From positions 130,656-194,655 of the forward strand of contig DPGH01000002.1 of the NCBI GenBank assembly GCA_003523255.1: a stretch of 64,000 nucleotides of DNA, in the 5' to 3' direction. The notes under the pieces were generated by a model, which searched no databases, was not told where the DNA came from, and worked only from the letters and a program-made list of their open reading frames with translations. The stretch comes from Clostridiales bacterium (GTDB taxonomy: Bacteria > Bacillota > Clostridia > Christensenellales > Borkfalkiaceae). A program made the position numbers and the translations under genes. Shown piece after piece: positions 61,770 to 64,000 of this stretch (positions are counted from its first letter, which is position 1; each line of letters opens with the position of its first letter).

Positions 61770-62867
61770 TTAAGCGTTTTCTTCTTCCGATTCGGCGGGC
61801 GCTTCTTCAGCGGTTTCGCCGAGTTCGGCAAGCGCCGCGCTTTCGCTTTTAACGTCTATCTTCCAGCCGGTAAGACGAACGGCTAAACGCGCGTTTTGTC
61901 CGCTCCTGCCGATAGCGAGCGAAAGTTTATCGTCCGGGACTACCGCCATAGCGCTTTCTTCACCCGTCTGCACTACTTTTATCACGCGTGCGGGCGACAA
62001 CGCCTTGGAAATATATTCAAGCGGGTTTTCGCTCCACTGTACTATGTCTATTTTTTCGCCGCCGAGTTCCGCTACGATTGCGTTTACTCTCGCGCCCTTG
62101 TTACCGACGCACGCGCCTACCGCGTCTACCGCGGGGTCTTCCGAATAAATCGCGATTTTGGTTCTCTGACCGGGTTCTCTCGCGATGCTCTTTATCGTAA
62201 CCACGCCCTGTTTAATCTCGGGCACTTCGTTTTCGAAAAGGCGTTTAACGAGCCCGCCGGCGGTACGCGAAACGAGTATTTGCGCGCTTCTGCCTATGTT
62301 CTTTACTTTTTTGACGTAAACGTTGAGTTTTTGATTAACTTCGTACTTTTCGCCGGGAACCTGATCTTTCGGCATAAGCACGCCTTCGATCTGGTTGCCG
62401 CCTATTTCGACGTAAACGTTGCCTGCCTCAATGCTGCGCACGGTGCAGGTCATAAGTTCGCCTTCTCTGTCCTCGAATTCGTTCACGGTGTTTTCGTGTT
62501 CGATTTCGCGAAGTTTTTGCATAAGCACCTGCTTTGCGGTTTGCGCGGCTATTCTGCCGAAGTTTTTGGAAATTATTTCCGTTACCACTTCGTCGCCCGC
62601 TTTATACGATTTTTTTATCTCGCGCGCGTCTTCCACGCTAATTTCTTTTTCGGGATCGGTAACTTCTTCGACTACCGACCTTACGCTGTAAATTTTTATC
62701 GACTTTTTCTCGGGGGAAAGTTTTACTTCTACGCGACCCGATTCGCCCGTGCTCTTTTTATATGCTATAACGAGCGCGTCCTCGAGCGCGGCGATGAAAG
62801 CCTCTTGCGAAATGCCCTTTTCCCTTTCAAGGTCTTCGAGCGCTAAAAAGAAATCCTGATTTATCAT
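61770..62867 (-). CDS. nusA: Transcription termination/antitermination factor NusA
   Basis: A 365-aa regulator of pausing, termination and antitermination. The N-terminal polymerase-binding domain (EREKGISQEAFIAALEDALVIAYKK), an S1 domain (near 130-200) and two KH domains (VGACVGNKGARVNAI and LAIGRSGQNARLAVRLTGWKIDV) are in order. It ends in a short acidic tail and lacks the extra C-terminal repeats of E. coli NusA, as is usual in Firmicutes. It starts 30 bases after rimP. Confidence 0.97.
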   Translation of the reverse strand: MINQDFFLALEDLEREKGISQEAFIAALEDALVIAYKKSTGESGRVEVKLSPEKKSIKIYSVRSVVEEVTDPEKEISVEDAREIKKSYKAGDEVVTEIISKNFGRIAAQTAKQVLMQKLREIEHENTVNEFEDREGELMTCTVRSIEAGNVYVEIGGNQIEGVLMPKDQVPGEKYEVNQKLNVYVKKVKNIGRSAQILVSRTAGGLVKRLFENEVPEIKQGVVTIKSIAREPGQRTKIAIYSEDPAVDAVGACVGNKGARVNAIVAELGGEKIDIVQWSENPLEYISKALSPARVIKVVQTGEESAMAVVPDDKLSLAIGRSGQNARLAVRLTGWKIDVKSESAALAELGETAEEAPAESEEENA

Positions 62868-62897
62868 TTTTGTCTCCTCGCTGATAATTTGCGTTTT

Positions 62898-63362
62898 TTA
62901 TTCAAAATCAACGTATTCGTTGACTTTAACTACGTTTTTTAAAAATATGGTGAAAGTGTTTTTTTCGTCCGCTTTAAGCGTTATCGCATCTTTGTTATAC
63001 GAAAGCAAAATACCGTCGTAAAACTTTTTGCCTTTCATCGAAGCGTAAAGTTTAACCTCTACCCGCTTGCCGATATGCGATAAAAAATCCTCGTCCGTTT
63101 TAAACGGTCTGTCTACTCCGAGGCTCGATACGTTTAACGTATACGGCAATCCGAAAGTCGGGTCTAACTCGTCTAACGGGTCCGACACCGCGTTATGAAA
63201 CCTTTCGCAAGAATCGAGATCCACACCGCCCTCTTTATCGATAAAAAGGGTAAGCGACGGATTTTTGCCTTGTTTGAATTCCGCCTCGACGAGTTCTACT
63301 CCCGCAGATTTTGCTATGGGTCTGCAAAATTCGATTATTTCTTCAATCGGTTTAACTTTCAT
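62898..63362 (-). CDS. rimP: Ribosome maturation factor RimP
   Basis: A protein of about 154 aa for 30S maturation. The ATG at 63362 (MKVKPIEEIIEFCRPIAKSAG) is used, with AAAGGAT upstream. A longer frame would start inside the terminator hairpin at 63418-63451. The family motif VEAEFKQGKNPSLTLFIDKEGGVDLDSCERF and the SSLGVDRPFKTDEDF region are present. Confidence 0.95.
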   Translation of the reverse strand: MKVKPIEEIIEFCRPIAKSAGVELVEAEFKQGKNPSLTLFIDKEGGVDLDSCERFHNAVSDPLDELDPTFGLPYTLNVSSLGVDRPFKTDEDFLSHIGKRVEVKLYASMKGKKFYDGILLSYNKDAITLKADEKNTFTIFLKNVVKVNEYVDFE

Positions 63363-63417
63363 ATCGATCCTTTCTGCCGAAATTAAGCGGCAAACGATCG
63401 CCGCGGCGCGCTTTGGC

Positions 63418-63451
63418 AAAAAATTATGAGAACGGATTTCCGTTCTCATAA
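63418..63451 (-). terminator. Intrinsic terminator between the exonuclease gene and rimP
   Basis: TTATGAGAACGG and its exact complement (12 bp) flank a 4-base loop. Six U residues follow on the minus strand. It lies downstream of a good promoter (63477-63505), so it would end both read-through from the exonuclease gene and most transcripts started there unless it is overridden. Confidence 0.85.
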
Positions 63452-63476
63452 GTCAAGCACAGTATTCAGCATAAAA

Positions 63477-63505
63477 ATATTAACACACCGCGCGGAAAAA
63501 ATCAA
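63477..63505 (-). promoter_or_regulatory. Sigma-A promoter upstream of the rimP-nusA operon hairpin
   Basis: Minus-strand TTGATT, 17-base spacer, TAATAT with TGT before it (extended -10). It lies just after the exonuclease stop codon and about 25 bases before the terminator hairpin. No other promoter-like pair was seen between the hairpin and rimP. Confidence 0.7.
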
Positions 63506-63521
63506 GCGTTTTTATAAAAAA

Positions 63522-64000
63522 TTATTTTTTATCGTCCTTTATCTTTTTAAGTTTCATCAGTTCTATAAAGGCTTCTGCGGTGGCGTACGCGTCGGAAAGC
63601 GCTCTGTGATGATGAAAAACTATCCCGAACCTGTCCGCCACGGTATGCAAATCGTAATGCCTTAAAGACGGCAAACAGTATTTCGCAAGTTCTATCGTGT
63701 CCATAACGGGGTTTTTAACCTCGTATTCTTCGGCTCCGGCGAAACGCTTTATAAACTTTAAGTCGAACTCGGCGTTGTGCGCGACGAGCGTGGTTTTATC
63801 GATAAACCTTATAAAGTCCGGTATCACCGCGGAGATTTTCGGCGAATCTTTAACCATTTCTTCGTTAATGCCGGTAATTCTCGTTATTTCTTCGGTTATC
63901 GGGTAATCGGGTTTAATAAGCGTGGTAAACTGCTCCGATATTTTGCCGTCCTTTATTTTTACCGCGCCTATCTCGGTTATGCCGTTGTTCATAAGGTCTA
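63522..64000 (-). CDS. DnaQ/PolC-type 3'-5' exonuclease, partial at window edge
   Basis: The C-terminal 158 or so residues of an exonuclease of the DEDDh type. Visible parts are EIGAVKIKDGKI, the Exo II segment TTLVAHNAEFDLKFI, DTIELAKYCLP and Exo III HHHRALSDAYATAEAF. Exo I (the DxETTG motif) would lie just beyond 64000, and the frame stays open to the edge, so the ATG at 63992 is not the true start. The sequence resembles the exonuclease domain of PolC, and polC normally occupies this position before rimP, but here a stop codon follows the exonuclease domain. It is either a small stand-alone exonuclease or part of a rearranged polC locus. Confidence 0.85.
   Translation of the reverse strand, partial: DLMNNGITEIGAVKIKDGKISEQFTTLIKPDYPITEEITRITGINEEMVKDSPKISAVIPDFIRFIDKTTLVAHNAEFDLKFIKRFAGAEEYEVKNPVMDTIELAKYCLPSLRHYDLHTVADRFGIVFHHHRALSDAYATAEAFIELMKLKKIKDDKK

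Noticed and set aside
61896..62846. A 316-codon plus-strand open frame opposite nusA
   Set aside because: nusA is unambiguous, and the antisense product has no recognisable motif and is skewed in composition.
1..64000. tRNA, rRNA, prophage, restriction-modification, toxin-antitoxin or CRISPR-Cas genes
   Set aside because: No sequence supporting any of these was found; every long frame is explained by metabolic, surface, translation or protein-quality genes.

Overview
The window reads as chromosomal DNA of an anaerobic Clostridia-type Firmicute (Bacillota). The support is direct: one uninterrupted S10-spc-alpha ribosomal supercluster in Firmicute order with rpsD in the alpha part, zinc-ribbon forms of S4, S14, L24, L36 and adenylate kinase, strong AGGAGG ribosome binding sites, TTGACA/TATAAT promoters, lipoprotein signal peptides, and the rimP-nusA-ylxR-L7Ae-infB-rbfA-nrnA-truB-ribF order. 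The many large secreted Ig-like proteins and the carbohydrate locus suggest a gut or rumen commensal, possibly a Christensenellales-like lineage. That placement is inference. No rRNA, tRNA, CRISPR array, insertion sequence or prophage was found.

Layout. 1-4 kb (minus): an amidohydrolase, then a four-gene unit made of a 65-residue ferredoxin:thioredoxin-reductase-like Fe-S protein, a NagD-type HAD phosphatase, a Y-family DNA polymerase and a YolD-like protein. 4.1-5.5 kb (plus): a COG2509-type FAD-dependent oxidoreductase. 5.5-28.2 kb (minus): a 12-gene carbohydrate-utilisation locus. In transcription order it holds a GH42-like glycosidase, a solute-binding lipoprotein, two sugar ABC permeases, a 988-aa Ig/jelly-roll secreted protein, a DUF4838 lipoprotein, an 1111-aa lipoprotein and a 956-aa secreted protein that share four copies of a beta-helix module, a 46-aa peptide gene between those two, a PL22-like beta-propeller protein, a GH2 enzyme and a GH31 enzyme. 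A divergent AraC regulator (28.4 kb) faces it, followed by a DUF308 membrane protein. 30.2-45.8 kb (minus): the ribosomal supercluster rpsJ to rplQ with secY, adk, map, infA and rpoA. 46.1-49.3 kb: clpX, clpP, tig. 49.3-53.9 kb: an NFACT/RqcH protein, an RluA pseudouridine synthase and a membrane-anchored surface protein. 54.2 kb (plus): an MntP/YtaF-like membrane protein. 54.7-63.4 kb (minus): rimP-nusA-ylxR-L7Ae-infB-rbfA-nrnA-truB-ribF-nfo. The window ends inside a DnaQ/PolC-type exonuclease gene.

How the genes fit together. The 5.5-28 kb block looks like a Gram-positive polysaccharide utilisation locus. Surface proteins probably bind a glycan, the ABC importer (with an ATPase encoded elsewhere) takes up fragments, cytoplasmic GH2/GH31/GH42-like/propeller enzymes degrade them, and the AraC protein senses the sugar. 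The rest is the cell's translation, protein-quality and ribosome-assembly core.

The points most worth following are: (i) the mosaic beta-helix modules, where one module is half like one paralogue and half like another, with a small peptide gene lodged between the two genes; (ii) two translation operons (S10 and rimP-nusA) in which a good promoter lies just upstream of an intrinsic-terminator hairpin, suggesting leader attenuation; (iii) the miniature FTR-like protein at the head of a DNA polymerase operon; and (iv) an exonuclease gene in the place usually held by polC.
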